Part shown: positions 27,432-36,573 of the stretch, piece by piece
How the letters are laid out: each line of letters opens with the position of its first letter
Numbering within the stretch: position 1 is the stretch's first letter
Assembly (NCBI GenBank): GCA_002304935.1
Contig: DBPS01000009.1
Location: 18,283 to 82,282 of the forward strand
Source: Candidatus Humimicrobium oleiphilum
Lineage (GTDB): Bacteria; Actinomycetota; Humimicrobiia; Humimicrobiales; Humimicrobiaceae
Length of the DNA stretch: 64,000 nt
Direction of reading: 5' to 3'
The notes under the pieces: model-generated
Seen by the model: the letters and a program-made list of their open reading frames with translations, nothing else
Told to the model about the DNA's origin: nothing
Databases searched by the model: none
Position numbers and translations under genes: made by a program

Positions 27432-29501
27432 TTGAGACTAATAATAAGTGAAAAAGAAATAGCAGCAAGAAGAATAGCGCAGATACTTTCAGGCAACGGG
27501 GTAAAAGAAGAAAAAGTTTATGGTGTCCCGGTTCATTCCTTTTCTTATAACGGGGCAGACTATAAATCCATAGGGCTTAAAGGACACATACTCCAGGTTG
27601 AATTTTCTCCTGAATATTCAAACTGGATGAAGGTTCCCCCTCAGGATCTTATTGACGCTGTTCCTGAAAAGAAGCCTATTGAAAAAAGAATTATCCAGGC
27701 TTTAAATAAAATCTCCGGCGATGCTGAAAGCATAATAATAGCAACCGACTTTGACAGGGAAGGGGAACTTATCGGCTATGATGCTTATGATCTTTTAAGA
27801 AGCAGGTTCGGAGAAATACCTGTACAAAGAGCAAGGTTTTCTGCCATCACGCCAAAAGATATAAAAAATGCATTTTCAAATCTGGACAAGCTTGATTTGA
27901 ATCTTGCGTTTGCAGGAATGGCCAGGCAGGATATAGATCTTATATGGGGTGCAGTTCTTACCAGATTCATTTCCCTTTCATCTTTTCAGCTCAGAGAAAA
28001 ATTTCTTTCTGTAGGAAGAGTCCAGACTCCCACGCTGGCAATTCTGGTTGAAAGAGAATTAGAGATTAAGAATTTTGTTTCAGTACCTTACTGGCAGATC
28101 AAAGCAGTGCTTGAAAACCAGGATGGAGAAAAATTTGATGCTTTTTATTATAAGAAAAAGATATTGGATGAAACAGAGGCAAAGAAGATATTCGATAAGG
28201 TCGGAAGTAAAGGTACTATTTCAGCTATAAAAGAGGTCACCAGATCGATAAAACCGCCAGCACCGCTTAATACGACCGGACTTATTGTTGCTGCAAGCTC
28301 TATGGGATTTACTGCACAAAAAACAATCAATACTGCAGAAAGTCTTTATATAAATGGTTTTATAAGCTATCCAAGAACAGATAATACAGTATATCCTTCA
28401 ACGATAGATTTAAAAGATACTATTTCGAACCTTAAGAAGAATAATAATTTTAAAGAAATATTTGATGCAGTCCTTTCACAAAAAGAGCTGAAACCTACCA
28501 GAGGAATGAAAAAAACTACTGATCATCCTCCGATTTACCCCGTATCAGCTGCAAACCGGAATGATTTAAGCGATGATGAGTGGAAGCTGTATGAACTTAT
28601 TGTAAGAAGATTTGCATGTACGCTTCTTCCGGAAGCTCTGGTTAAAAGCATGGCTGTCAATATTGATATAAGCGGGTTGAAATTCGTTGCAAACGGTTCG
28701 ACGATGCTTAAGGCCGGATGGACAGAATTCTATCCTTATTACAAGCATGTCGAAGTGGCTCTGCCGGATTTGAAACAGGATGAAGATATTTCTGTTATCA
28801 AAAAAGAGATAGAAGCAAAAGAAACAAAACCGCCGGCAAGATATTCGCAGGGCAGGCTGGTGGAAAAGATGGAGGAGTTCAATCTCGGTACAAAAGCGAC
28901 CAGGCATTCTATTATTCAGAATCTGATCAGCAGGGGATATATTAAAGGAAATCCTCTTGAAGCTACAAATAAAGCTATTGCGGTAATAAGTGCCCTTCAG
29001 GATTATGCATCGAGGATTACAACTCCGGATATGACATCTGAACTTGAGACAGATATGGATGCAATAACAAAAGGTGAGCTTGAAAAGTCTGAGGTTGTTG
29101 ACATTTCAAAAAATAAATTAAAGGAAATCATGAAAACCCTTATTGAAAAGAAAAAAGAAATCGGGAAAGCAATCAGGGATGGAATAAAAGGTGATGAGAT
29201 AGTAGGGAAATGCCAGTTACCTGATTGTGATGGTAATCTTATAATAAGGATGTCAAACAAGACAAAGAAAAAATTTATCGGCTGCTCCAATTACCCTGAT
29301 TGTACGCAGACTTTTTCCATGCCTCAGAACGGGCTTGTGCTGACAACTGATTCTGTGTGCAAGACATGCAGCTATCCAGTCATAAGAGTGATAAGAAAAG
29401 GCAGAAAACCCTGGGATTTATGTATAAATCCGGAATGTCCGTCAAAAAATGAAAATTATAAAAATAACAAAAATAAAGAATCAGATAAAAAAACTGATTA
29501 A
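27432..29501 (+). CDS. Type IA DNA topoisomerase, archaeal-type topoisomerase I
   Basis: Relaxes negative supercoils by single-strand passage. The 689-residue protein opens with MRLIISEKEIAARRIAQILS, the Toprim start seen in archaeal-type enzymes rather than the VIVESPAKAKTI form usual in bacterial TopA. The metal site is IATDFDREGELIGYDA near residue 104, and the nucleophilic tyrosine is in SYPRTDNTVYPS near 313. Cys-containing zinc ribbons sit at the C-terminus (CQLPDCDGN with GCSNYPDC, then CKTCSYP with CINPECPS). It starts with TTG behind AAGGGGA. A second, bacterial topA may exist outside the window. Confidence 0.9.
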   Translation: MRLIISEKEIAARRIAQILSGNGVKEEKVYGVPVHSFSYNGADYKSIGLKGHILQVEFSPEYSNWMKVPPQDLIDAVPEKKPIEKRIIQALNKISGDAESIIIATDFDREGELIGYDAYDLLRSRFGEIPVQRARFSAITPKDIKNAFSNLDKLDLNLAFAGMARQDIDLIWGAVLTRFISLSSFQLREKFLSVGRVQTPTLAILVERELEIKNFVSVPYWQIKAVLENQDGEKFDAFYYKKKILDETEAKKIFDKVGSKGTISAIKEVTRSIKPPAPLNTTGLIVAASSMGFTAQKTINTAESLYINGFISYPRTDNTVYPSTIDLKDTISNLKKNNNFKEIFDAVLSQKELKPTRGMKKTTDHPPIYPVSAANRNDLSDDEWKLYELIVRRFACTLLPEALVKSMAVNIDISGLKFVANGSTMLKAGWTEFYPYYKHVEVALPDLKQDEDISVIKKEIEAKETKPPARYSQGRLVEKMEEFNLGTKATRHSIIQNLISRGYIKGNPLEATNKAIAVISALQDYASRITTPDMTSELETDMDAITKGELEKSEVVDISKNKLKEIMKTLIEKKKEIGKAIRDGIKGDEIVGKCQLPDCDGNLIIRMSNKTKKKFIGCSNYPDCTQTFSMPQNGLVLTTDSVCKTCSYPVIRVIRKGRKPWDLCINPECPSKNENYKNNKNKESDKKTD

Positions 29502-30309
29502 AACTGCAAGTTTTAATCTTCCTGAAGATATTACTGATTCTATCAGGCAGGCTTGTTCTGCTGAGAAAAATAATACTGCAAAAAAAATACTGGAACTTAT
29601 TTTAAAAAACTCTGAAATTGCAGCTAAAAAAAAGATTCCTCTTTGTCAGGATTGCGGAAATGTATATATAGATATAAAAATCGGTGAAAATATCTGTATT
29701 GAAAAATTCTCTTTCTTACAGGATATGGCTGATGAAGCAGTTGCCGAGGCATATAAAGAGAACTATCTTCGCAAGTCAATTGTGTCTGACCCTCTTTTTG
29801 ACAGAATAAATACAAAAGACAATACTCCTGCTTATCTGAGCATAGTGCCTGCTGATACTCTGGATGGTCTGGAAATAAATGTATTTCTAAAGGGGGGAGG
29901 TAGTGAAAACTGTTCATTTCTTTATATGCTCACTCCTTCAGACAGTGCGGATGCAATAATCAGTAAAGTGCTTGATGCGGTAAGGCAGAATGTAACCAAA
30001 TCATGCCCGCCTGTGATTATCGGGATAGGAATCGGAGCGACATCTTCTAAAGTAACAGAGCTGGCAAGAAAAGCTGCTTTCAGAAATCTTAAAATAAGAA
30101 ATGCTGATGATAAATACAAAATTCTTGAAAACAGCATTCTTGAGAAAATAAATAATACAGGAATAGGGCCTGCGGGTCTTGGAGGGATGACTACTGCACT
30201 TGCTGTAAATATAGAGTATATGCCATGCCATATGGCTACATTGCCTGTAGCTGTATCATTTGCATGTCACTCTCTTCGAAGGGCAAGTTCAAAAATATTA
30301 TTACCCTGA
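29449..30309 (+). CDS. Class I fumarate hydratase (or related hydro-lyase), alpha subunit
   Basis: Iron-sulfur half of a two-subunit class I fumarase, interconverting fumarate and malate; tartrate dehydratase is the closest alternative. The 286-residue protein shows IPLCQDCGN with Cys66, FLKGGGSENCS near 150, SCPPVIIGIGIGA near 184 and ACHSLRRAS near the end, the last probably carrying a cluster cysteine. The ATG lies 53 bases inside the topoisomerase gene, and no later start is compatible with the N-terminus. The beta subunit is not downstream on this strand but overlaps the 3' end on the opposite strand. Confidence 0.88.
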   Translation: MKIIKITKIKNQIKKLIKTASFNLPEDITDSIRQACSAEKNNTAKKILELILKNSEIAAKKKIPLCQDCGNVYIDIKIGENICIEKFSFLQDMADEAVAEAYKENYLRKSIVSDPLFDRINTKDNTPAYLSIVPADTLDGLEINVFLKGGGSENCSFLYMLTPSDSADAIISKVLDAVRQNVTKSCPPVIIGIGIGATSSKVTELARKAAFRNLKIRNADDKYKILENSILEKINNTGIGPAGLGGMTTALAVNIEYMPCHMATLPVAVSFACHSLRRASSKILLP

Positions 30310-30809
30310 ATATCATAAGCTACAAAAAGAGGAAAATCTTTTACTTCAATTTCAAAAACGGCTTCCGGTCCAAGATCATTGTATGCAATCTCTTTTATAT
30401 CCTTTATTTTTGAAGCAAGAAAGGCAGAAATGCCGCCGGGAGCGATAAAGTAAATGCATTTATATTTTTGCATCAGCTTTCTTAAATGATTGTTTCTGTC
30501 TCCTTTTCCGATTATTCCCATTAACCCTTTCTTTAGCAATGGTTCAGTAAGACTGTCCATTCTCGCACTTGTAGTTGGTCCGACCGCTCCGCTTTTTCTG
30601 CCAGGTGGAACAGGGGAAGGACCTACATAGAAAATAACTGAACCTTTTAACTCAAAAGGCAGTTTCTGATTACTATTTATACTCTCGATTATTCTTTTAT
30701 GGGCTGCATCCCGTGCGCCGTATATGATTCCGCTTAAAATGATTTCATCTCCGGCTTTAAGAGAAGAGATGTCATCTTCTTTCAGTGGGGTCTTTAGTCT
30801 TTGAGTCAT
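30267..30809 (-). CDS. Class I fumarate hydratase (or related hydro-lyase), beta subunit
   Basis: Catalytic partner domain of a class I fumarase or tartrate dehydratase. The 180-residue protein has LKAGDEIILSGIIYGARDAAHKR near the N-terminus, FYVGPSPVPPGRKSGAVGPTTSARMD in the middle and IGKGDRN further on, all typical of the beta subunit. Its last 14 codons and stop (30267-30309) overlap in antisense the last codons of the alpha subunit gene, and both ends look like authentic C-termini. Having the two subunits tail-to-tail instead of in an operon is unusual. Confidence 0.9.
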   Translation of the reverse strand: MTQRLKTPLKEDDISSLKAGDEIILSGIIYGARDAAHKRIIESINSNQKLPFELKGSVIFYVGPSPVPPGRKSGAVGPTTSARMDSLTEPLLKKGLMGIIGKGDRNNHLRKLMQKYKCIYFIAPGGISAFLASKIKDIKEIAYNDLGPEAVFEIEVKDFPLFVAYDIQGNNIFELALRRE

Positions 30810-30879
30810 TTTTTATTTTAATATTTTCAGGTATTTTTTATATTTAAATAGTTTTAGAAAGATAAATATGTTTAAAAAA

Positions 30880-31716
30880 TCAGAATTTATCCTGTTTGTT
30901 TTTTTTAAAATAATTATCATAACTATACAAAGGTTTGGTCCTGCGATTCTCAATTTTTTTTCTTGTTGCATTAAGGATAATTGCAATTACCAGAAACAAT
31001 ATAAACAACAGGACTATTCCCAGTATTACAAGAAGAAAATATGATAATAATTTTGTCTTTTCTCCTTCGACACTTATAAATCGCTGTTCTCCGTATTTAA
31101 TATCCCAGACTGCTATCCTGTTTTCACCGGTAAAGTCAGAATTGCTCTTTAAAACCTTGAAAGGGAATTTTATCTGATAGGTGATCTTTAATATTTCCCT
31201 GTCTGTTTTGATAATGCTATCCAGGCGGTAAAGATCAGAGTTTACTCCTCCTGATTTAAGCACTGATTCATCAATTTTCATATCCACAAAATCTTCAAAA
31301 TTATACTTTGTGGAAAAAAATGATTCTGCCTTTTCTATCTTCGCATAAAACCTGTCAGGCGGGTTTTCTGAAAAGTTATCTATTGATACATGTGATAAAA
31401 AATTAATATCTTCAAAGTCAATTGTTGAAGTAAAATGAGTGTAGCCGTCTTTTTCAGAAGTAGTTATTTCTCCTTCGGGAAGGGAATCGAAGATTTTGTC
31501 AAAAAGAGGCTTGTCGTTTCCAATAGCGACTTCACCTTTTTTGATATATTCTGTTTTTACAGCAATGTCAACAATTCTTTTTCCCGAAAAATCACTATTG
31601 ACTTCAGTATATATATCAAAAATTGTCTGGTCACAGGATACAAGCAAAAGCATAATCAGGACAAGCACTAAAACTATGAGGGAAAATTTAAATTTTAGCA
31701 AACCTGGTCTCATCAT
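30880..31716 (-). CDS. LppM-like (DUF3153) membrane lipoprotein
   Basis: A 278-residue envelope protein with a lipoprotein signal: a long hydrophobic stretch and lipobox LLVSC near residue 28. An extracytoplasmic domain (about 30-220) begins FDIYTEVNSDFSGKRIVDIAV, resembling the LppM/DUF3153 domain found in actinobacteria and firmicutes. A second membrane helix (SYFLLVILGIVLLFILFLVI) lies near residue 228, followed by a basic cytoplasmic tail. Function is unknown; mycobacterial LppM affects envelope and phagosome interactions. It is divergent from tmk and lies 70 bases upstream of the fumarase beta gene. Confidence 0.7.
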   Translation of the reverse strand: MMRPGLLKFKFSLIVLVLVLIMLLLVSCDQTIFDIYTEVNSDFSGKRIVDIAVKTEYIKKGEVAIGNDKPLFDKIFDSLPEGEITTSEKDGYTHFTSTIDFEDINFLSHVSIDNFSENPPDRFYAKIEKAESFFSTKYNFEDFVDMKIDESVLKSGGVNSDLYRLDSIIKTDREILKITYQIKFPFKVLKSNSDFTGENRIAVWDIKYGEQRFISVEGEKTKLLSYFLLVILGIVLLFILFLVIAIILNATRKKIENRRTKPLYSYDNYFKKNKQDKF

Positions 31717-31931
31717 TGTTTAAAGAGATTACCTAATTTTTTAAATTATAGTTTAAAAAATGAAATATAAAAATCAATATACCAGAATATGCGAAAATTA
31801 TTAATTTTTTATATCTTTTTTATAAAAAAAAGAAAAAAATAAATTAAAATTAAAATGATATAATAAAAATTTAAATTAATTAAAAAGGAATATCTGTAGA
31901 TTTTCTTAAAAGTCAGTAATTCAGGATTACC

Positions 31932-32651
31932 ATGGAATTGAAAAAGAAAATTAATAAAAATGGGTTTCTTATTGCAATTGAAGGTGTAGATTCAAGCGGG
32001 AAAGCTACTCAGGCTAAAATACTTTACGAAAACATAAAAAATGAAGGCCGGAAAGTAATGATGGTGGAATTTCCGGATTATAAAAGCAACTCGTCCGCAC
32101 TTGTAAAGATGTATCTTAATGGTGATTTCGGTAAAAATCCAAAAGAAGTAAATCCTTATGCGGCGTCAGTTTTTTTTGCAGCAGACAGGTTTGCTTCATT
32201 TAATATTACATGGAAAAAATTTTACGAAGAAGGATATATCATAATTTGTGACCGGTATGTTACTTCCAATATGATTTATCAGGCAGCAAAATTCGAAGAT
32301 GGTAAAGAAAGAGATGATTATCTTGAATGGCTTGCAGATCTGGAGTTTGAAAAATTGAAACTTCCGGTACCTGACATTGTGATTTTCTTAAACATTTCTC
32401 CCCGATACTGTTCACATCTTATCAAGAGCAGGATGAATAAGATAACTGGTAAAAAAGAAAAAGATATTCATGAAAAAAATGAAGAATATATGAAAAAAAC
32501 TTATGAGGCTGCTTTGCTGGTTGCAAGAAAATATAAATGGAAGATCCTTGACTGCATTGATAACGGACATCTGATGTCTATAGAAAAAATCAGCGGTCTT
32601 ATAAAAGAACTTGTTGATGAAGAAACAGCAGATTGTTATAAAGGAAAATAA
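31932..32651 (+). CDS. tmk: Thymidylate kinase
   Basis: Phosphorylates dTMP to dTDP. The 239-residue protein has the P-loop IEGVDSSGKATQA near residue 16, where the usual GKST reads GKAT, seen in a subset of the family. The DRY-type motif appears as CDRYVTSNMIYQA near 101, and a lid region with R-rich SRMNKITGKKEKD near 170. Slightly longer than the usual 205-215 residues. holB follows after 15 bases and a PSP1 gene after that, a conserved tmk-holB-ricT order. Confidence 0.88.
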   Translation: MELKKKINKNGFLIAIEGVDSSGKATQAKILYENIKNEGRKVMMVEFPDYKSNSSALVKMYLNGDFGKNPKEVNPYAASVFFAADRFASFNITWKKFYEEGYIIICDRYVTSNMIYQAAKFEDGKERDDYLEWLADLEFEKLKLPVPDIVIFLNISPRYCSHLIKSRMNKITGKKEKDIHEKNEEYMKKTYEAALLVARKYKWKILDCIDNGHLMSIEKISGLIKELVDEETADCYKGK

Positions 32652-32666
32652 AGAAAGTGAATTATT

Positions 32667-33731
32667 TTGAATATAGAAAATATTGAATTCCTTGATAATG
32701 GCAACAGGGAAAATATTTTAAATATTAAAATGCTTAATCATAGTCTGAAAAAAAAGAACCTTGCGCATGCCTTTCTTTTTAATGGCAAAAATCCGGAAGG
32801 TCTTTTAAGGATAGCACTTTTATTTGTGTGCAGTATTTTTTGCAGGAACAACGGATGTCTTGAATGCAGGGATTGTAAAAATGTTCTTAATCTGAAACAT
32901 CCGGATCTTTTTTTGCTGAAGCCTTCAGGAGCTTCCTTAAGTGCTGAAGAATTCAGAAATGATTTTGAGCAAAAAATAAACAAAAAAGCTGCCAGCAATA
33001 CTCACAGGATTACAATAATACAGGAATGTGAGACAATGTCTGCAGGAATAGCAGACCGGTTTCTGAAAATACTTGAAGATCCACCAGGTGAAGACCTGAT
33101 TTTTATTCTGCTTTCAGAAAATCCCGGTTCAATAAGAAAGACAATCAAATCCAGATGCCAGGTACTTAACTGGCATTTTAATTCCGGTTTTTCCAGAGAG
33201 TATGGCGGCAAACTCCGGGAAGCTGCTTTTGTCACTGAAGATCTTTTAAAAAAGATAATATCCGGAAAAGCAGATATAAAGAATGTCCTTGATTTCAGTT
33301 CAGGGATAGATGAAATGATAAACAGACTTTCTTCTGGGTTAAATGACAGGCACAAGAAAGAGATAGGTCTTATCAAAAAAAGCGGAATGGATGAAGAGTA
33401 TATTTCCAGGCTGGTAAAAGATACAGAGGAATCGCAGAAAAGAGAAAAAAAGAAATTTTCAAATTTAATAATCGCCCATGTTTTTGATATAATTTCTGCT
33501 TATGTCGAAGATATAATGGCAGCAATGTCCGGTTTCGGGAGCCAGTCTCTTAACAGAGAGGAGAATTATGAAGAAATCTGTAAGAATTATTGTGTCAGTC
33601 CGGAATATAAAAAAATATCACAATTTGGTAATATTCAAAATAAAATTGCATTAAACAGGAAATCTTTGGCTGAAAATATTAATTATGAAATAGCGCTTGA
33701 CAGGATTCTTTCAGAACTTGTCGTTGCATAA
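32667..33731 (+). CDS. holB: DNA polymerase III delta' subunit
   Basis: Clamp-loader subunit of the replisome. The 354-residue protein has the AAA+ N-terminal layout: LAHAFLFNGKNPEGL near residue 32, where the Walker A lysine loop is degenerate as often in delta', a zinc-binding CLECRDCKN with an earlier Cys near 62-78, and the ITIIQECETMSAGIADRFLKILEDPP Walker B / sensor region near 111. SRCQVLNW follows near 158. The C-terminal part is poorly conserved. The start is TTG at 32667 with a weak ribosome site. Position directly after tmk supports the assignment. Confidence 0.85.
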   Translation: MNIENIEFLDNGNRENILNIKMLNHSLKKKNLAHAFLFNGKNPEGLLRIALLFVCSIFCRNNGCLECRDCKNVLNLKHPDLFLLKPSGASLSAEEFRNDFEQKINKKAASNTHRITIIQECETMSAGIADRFLKILEDPPGEDLIFILLSENPGSIRKTIKSRCQVLNWHFNSGFSREYGGKLREAAFVTEDLLKKIISGKADIKNVLDFSSGIDEMINRLSSGLNDRHKKEIGLIKKSGMDEEYISRLVKDTEESQKREKKKFSNLIIAHVFDIISAYVEDIMAAMSGFGSQSLNREENYEEICKNYCVSPEYKKISQFGNIQNKIALNRKSLAENINYEIALDRILSELVVA

Positions 33732-33750
33732 ATATTAGAGAGGTGGTTTT

Positions 33751-34632
33751 ATGGCTGCTATAGTAGGAACCATATTCAGAAGAAATGGAAATGTATATTA
33801 TCTTGATTCCTCAGATATCGCTCTTAATATGGGGGATAAAGTAATCTGCAGGCTTGAAGAAGTAATTGAAATTGGCGAAATAGTAAGTGTCTCAAGCAGG
33901 ATCAGTGAAGACATAGTGCCAAGCATTACAAAGAAAATCATAAGAAAAGCAACATATTACGATATGTCTGTCGATGAGCTTAATAAAGCAAAAGAGGCAG
34001 AAGGCTATAAAAAATTTGAAGAACTTTCAAAAAAATATAACCTTCCCATGAAACTGGTGGATGTCCATATTATATTCGATAAAAGTAAAATGATTTTTTA
34101 TTTTACTTCGGAAAAAAGAGTGGATTTCCGGGAAATGGTAAAAGAACTTGCATCTTATTTTAAAATGAGGATAGAACTCAGACAGATAGGTGTAAGAGAT
34201 GAAGCAAAAATAGTGGGAGGCCTGGGTCCCTGCGGTATGAATCTCTGCTGCAAAAGTTTTTTAACTGATTTTGAATCAATATCGATCAAGATGGCAAAAG
34301 ATCAGAATCTGCCTTTAAATCCTCTGAAAATTTCAGGGATATGCGGAAGGCTTATGTGTTGTCTTAAATATGAATATGAGAGCTACAGGGATTTTGTCGA
34401 CAATGCGCCTGAAAGGGGCACACCGGTAAAATGTAGCTATGGAAAAGGATTTATTTTCGGATATGAACCTTTAAAATCTAATGTAATAGTTGAGTTTGAA
34501 AATGAAACCAGGGTCAGCATGCCTCTGGACGAGATAGAAATTGATCCGGAAGGAAAAATGGAAATTACCGATAATGAAGCAGAGGAAACAGATATTCTGC
34601 CTGATTCTTTCGAAGACACTTATCCGGAATAA
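33751..34632 (+). CDS. PSP1-domain protein (RicT/YaaT family)
   Basis: A 293-residue cytosolic protein. The N-terminal region (GDKVICRLEEVIEIGEIV) leads into the PSP1 domain (about 60-145), followed by the family's conserved Cys-rich stretch GGLGPCGMNLCCKSFL near residue 153 and GICGRLMCCLKYE near 193. In Bacillus, RicT with RicA and RicF holds Fe-S clusters and adjusts RNase Y specificity; the cysteines here are preserved, so a similar role is possible. It is third in the tmk-holB-PSP1 operon, with an AGAGGTGG ribosome site. Confidence 0.9.
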   Translation: MAAIVGTIFRRNGNVYYLDSSDIALNMGDKVICRLEEVIEIGEIVSVSSRISEDIVPSITKKIIRKATYYDMSVDELNKAKEAEGYKKFEELSKKYNLPMKLVDVHIIFDKSKMIFYFTSEKRVDFREMVKELASYFKMRIELRQIGVRDEAKIVGGLGPCGMNLCCKSFLTDFESISIKMAKDQNLPLNPLKISGICGRLMCCLKYEYESYRDFVDNAPERGTPVKCSYGKGFIFGYEPLKSNVIVEFENETRVSMPLDEIEIDPEGKMEITDNEAEETDILPDSFEDTYPE

Positions 34633-34671
34633 AATCATTATTAATGGCTTTAAATATTTTTAGCCACGTTT

Positions 34672-34747
34672 GCCGATGTAGCTCAACTGGCAGAGCAACT
34701 CATTCGTAATGAGTAGGTTACCGGTTCAATTCCGGTCATCGGCTCCA
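34672..34747 (+). tRNA. tRNA-Thr (anticodon CGT)
   Basis: A complete cloverleaf: acceptor GCCGATG / CATCGGC, D-arm GCTC / GAGC, anticodon stem ACTCA / TGAGT with loop TTCGTAA (anticodon CGT, reading ACG), T-arm ACCGG-TTCAATT-CCGGT. The discriminator is T (34744) and CCA (34745-34747) is encoded. It sits between the PSP1 gene and argS. Confidence 0.97.
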
Positions 34748-34813
34748 TGAATATTGTTATTTTGTTATTTGTTTTTTATTATTTACATTATTTTTATTTT
34801 GAAAGAGGATATA

Positions 34814-36553
34814 TTGCTTCTGAACTGCTTAAAGAAAAGATTTCTTAAAGATATTATTACTCTTTTTCCTGAAATCGAAAATCAGGAAAAAGCTGAATAT
34901 AAGAGTATCCTTGCTTCTGTCAGGATAGAGGAGCCGAAAAATCGTGAATTCGGTGACCTGACAACTAATGCGGCAATGGTTTTAGCTTCAAAGATCAGGA
35001 AAAAACCATCGGATCTGGCAACTCTTATCAAAGACGAGATTCTTGGCAGATATGAAGAGATAAAAGAGATAAATATAGCCGGACCGGGATTTTTGAATAT
35101 TAAATTAAAAGATTCGTTTCTAATTGAAAAAATACTTGAAGTATTCAAGCAGCATGACAGCTACGGAAGCAATGATACAGCAAAAGGAACAAAAATACAG
35201 ATTGAATATGTAAGTTCCAACCCGACGGGTAATCTCCATATAGGGCATGGAAGATGGGGAGTGATGGGCGATATTCTTTCAAATATCTATTCGCTGAATG
35301 GATTTGATGTCTGCCGGGAATATTATGTAAATGATTACGGCACACAGGCAAAGATATTTGCAGAGTGTGTCAGATCCGTCTATCTTGAAAGGTTTGATAT
35401 AAAATACCCTTATCCTGAAGAAGGATACCCCAGAGAAACTGTTTCAAAGATAGCTGATATCTTATTTAATAAATTTTCTGACAGTTTCATAAAAGATAAA
35501 ACAACTCTGGAATTTGATGAAATTTCTTTTTCCAGAAATGCCATCCGCATAATGGTCTCTCTGATAACAGATACATTAAAGTCAATAGGAGTTGAATTCG
35601 ATGTCTGGTTTTTTGAGAGCTCTCTTTACGGAGAAGGCTCATTTGATGCAACGCTTGATTTTCTTAAAGAAAGAAATCTGACATATGATGAAGAAGAAGC
35701 ACTCTGGTTCAAATCAACTGATTTCGGAGATGATAAAGACAGAGTTATAATAAGAAAAGATGGAAATCCTACTTATTTTGCTTCCGATATCATGTATCTG
35801 ATAAATAAAAAAGAAAGAGGATTTGAGTATCTCCTGTATATACTTGGTGCTGATCATCACGGATACATATCCAGGCTTAAAGCAATTGCAAGTTCCATAG
35901 GAATGGATAAGGATAAAGTCTCAATCATAATCGGACAGCTGGTAAGAATAATCGAGGGCAGAGAAGTACAGAAGATGTCAAGAAGGAAAGGAAAAGGTTT
36001 TACTCTTGACGATCTTGTGTCTGAAGTAGGAAGGGATGCTGTAAGATATTTCTTTTCAATGAATTCTTTTGACACTCATCTTGATTTTGATATAAGCCTG
36101 GCAAAGAAAAAATCAAATCAGAATCCGGTATTTTATGTACAGTATGCTTTTGCAAGAATAGGCAGCATAATACGAAAAACCAACGAAAACCGACCTGTCA
36201 ATCTTGATGCGGATTTTGTTTCAGGTATGGAAGATTATGATTCGCAGGTTTTTGGGAATTTTCTTTTATCAATTGAAAAAAATGATTTTAAAAATCCAAG
36301 CGAACGCAATCTTGCCTGGACCATACTGCTTTTTCCGGATACGGTCAGGGATGCCTGCAGAAGCAATGCGCCATATTTTGTCAACCAGTATCTGTACAGG
36401 CTCGCAAGTGAATTCCATTATTTTTATAAACATAATAAGATAATAACTAAAGATAAAATAAATATAAAAAGGTTATTGCTTGCACTGGCTGCAAGGCTAG
36501 TCTTAAAAAAGGGTCTTGATATTCTTGGAGTATCGGCACCTGAAAGGATGTAA
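34814..36553 (+). CDS. argS: Arginyl-tRNA synthetase
   Basis: Class I synthetase charging tRNA-Arg. The 579-residue protein has the HIGH signature in NPTGNLHIGHGRWG near residue 140, KMSRRKGKGFTLDDLV (KMSKS loop) near 390, and the typical C-terminal APERM. The frame is open up to 34754, but the first 20 codons there would be a hydrophobic string not found in the family; TTG at 34814, five bases after AGAGGAT, matches the usual N-terminus. argS-lysA-hom-thrC-thrB order is characteristic of actinobacteria. Confidence 0.95.
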   Translation: MLLNCLKKRFLKDIITLFPEIENQEKAEYKSILASVRIEEPKNREFGDLTTNAAMVLASKIRKKPSDLATLIKDEILGRYEEIKEINIAGPGFLNIKLKDSFLIEKILEVFKQHDSYGSNDTAKGTKIQIEYVSSNPTGNLHIGHGRWGVMGDILSNIYSLNGFDVCREYYVNDYGTQAKIFAECVRSVYLERFDIKYPYPEEGYPRETVSKIADILFNKFSDSFIKDKTTLEFDEISFSRNAIRIMVSLITDTLKSIGVEFDVWFFESSLYGEGSFDATLDFLKERNLTYDEEEALWFKSTDFGDDKDRVIIRKDGNPTYFASDIMYLINKKERGFEYLLYILGADHHGYISRLKAIASSIGMDKDKVSIIIGQLVRIIEGREVQKMSRRKGKGFTLDDLVSEVGRDAVRYFFSMNSFDTHLDFDISLAKKKSNQNPVFYVQYAFARIGSIIRKTNENRPVNLDADFVSGMEDYDSQVFGNFLLSIEKNDFKNPSERNLAWTILLFPDTVRDACRSNAPYFVNQYLYRLASEFHYFYKHNKIITKDKINIKRLLLALAARLVLKKGLDILGVSAPERM

Positions 36554-36573
36554 GGTTTTTGAAAGGAATTTAA

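Noticed and set aside
32667..33731. DnaX (tau/gamma) instead of HolB
   Set aside because: The P-loop is degenerate and the protein follows tmk, both typical of delta'; no DnaX-type C-terminus is present.
34754..34813. N-terminal extension of argS beginning at TTG 34754
   Set aside because: It would add a hydrophobic string absent from arginyl-tRNA synthetases; TTG 34814 has a ribosome site and fits the family.
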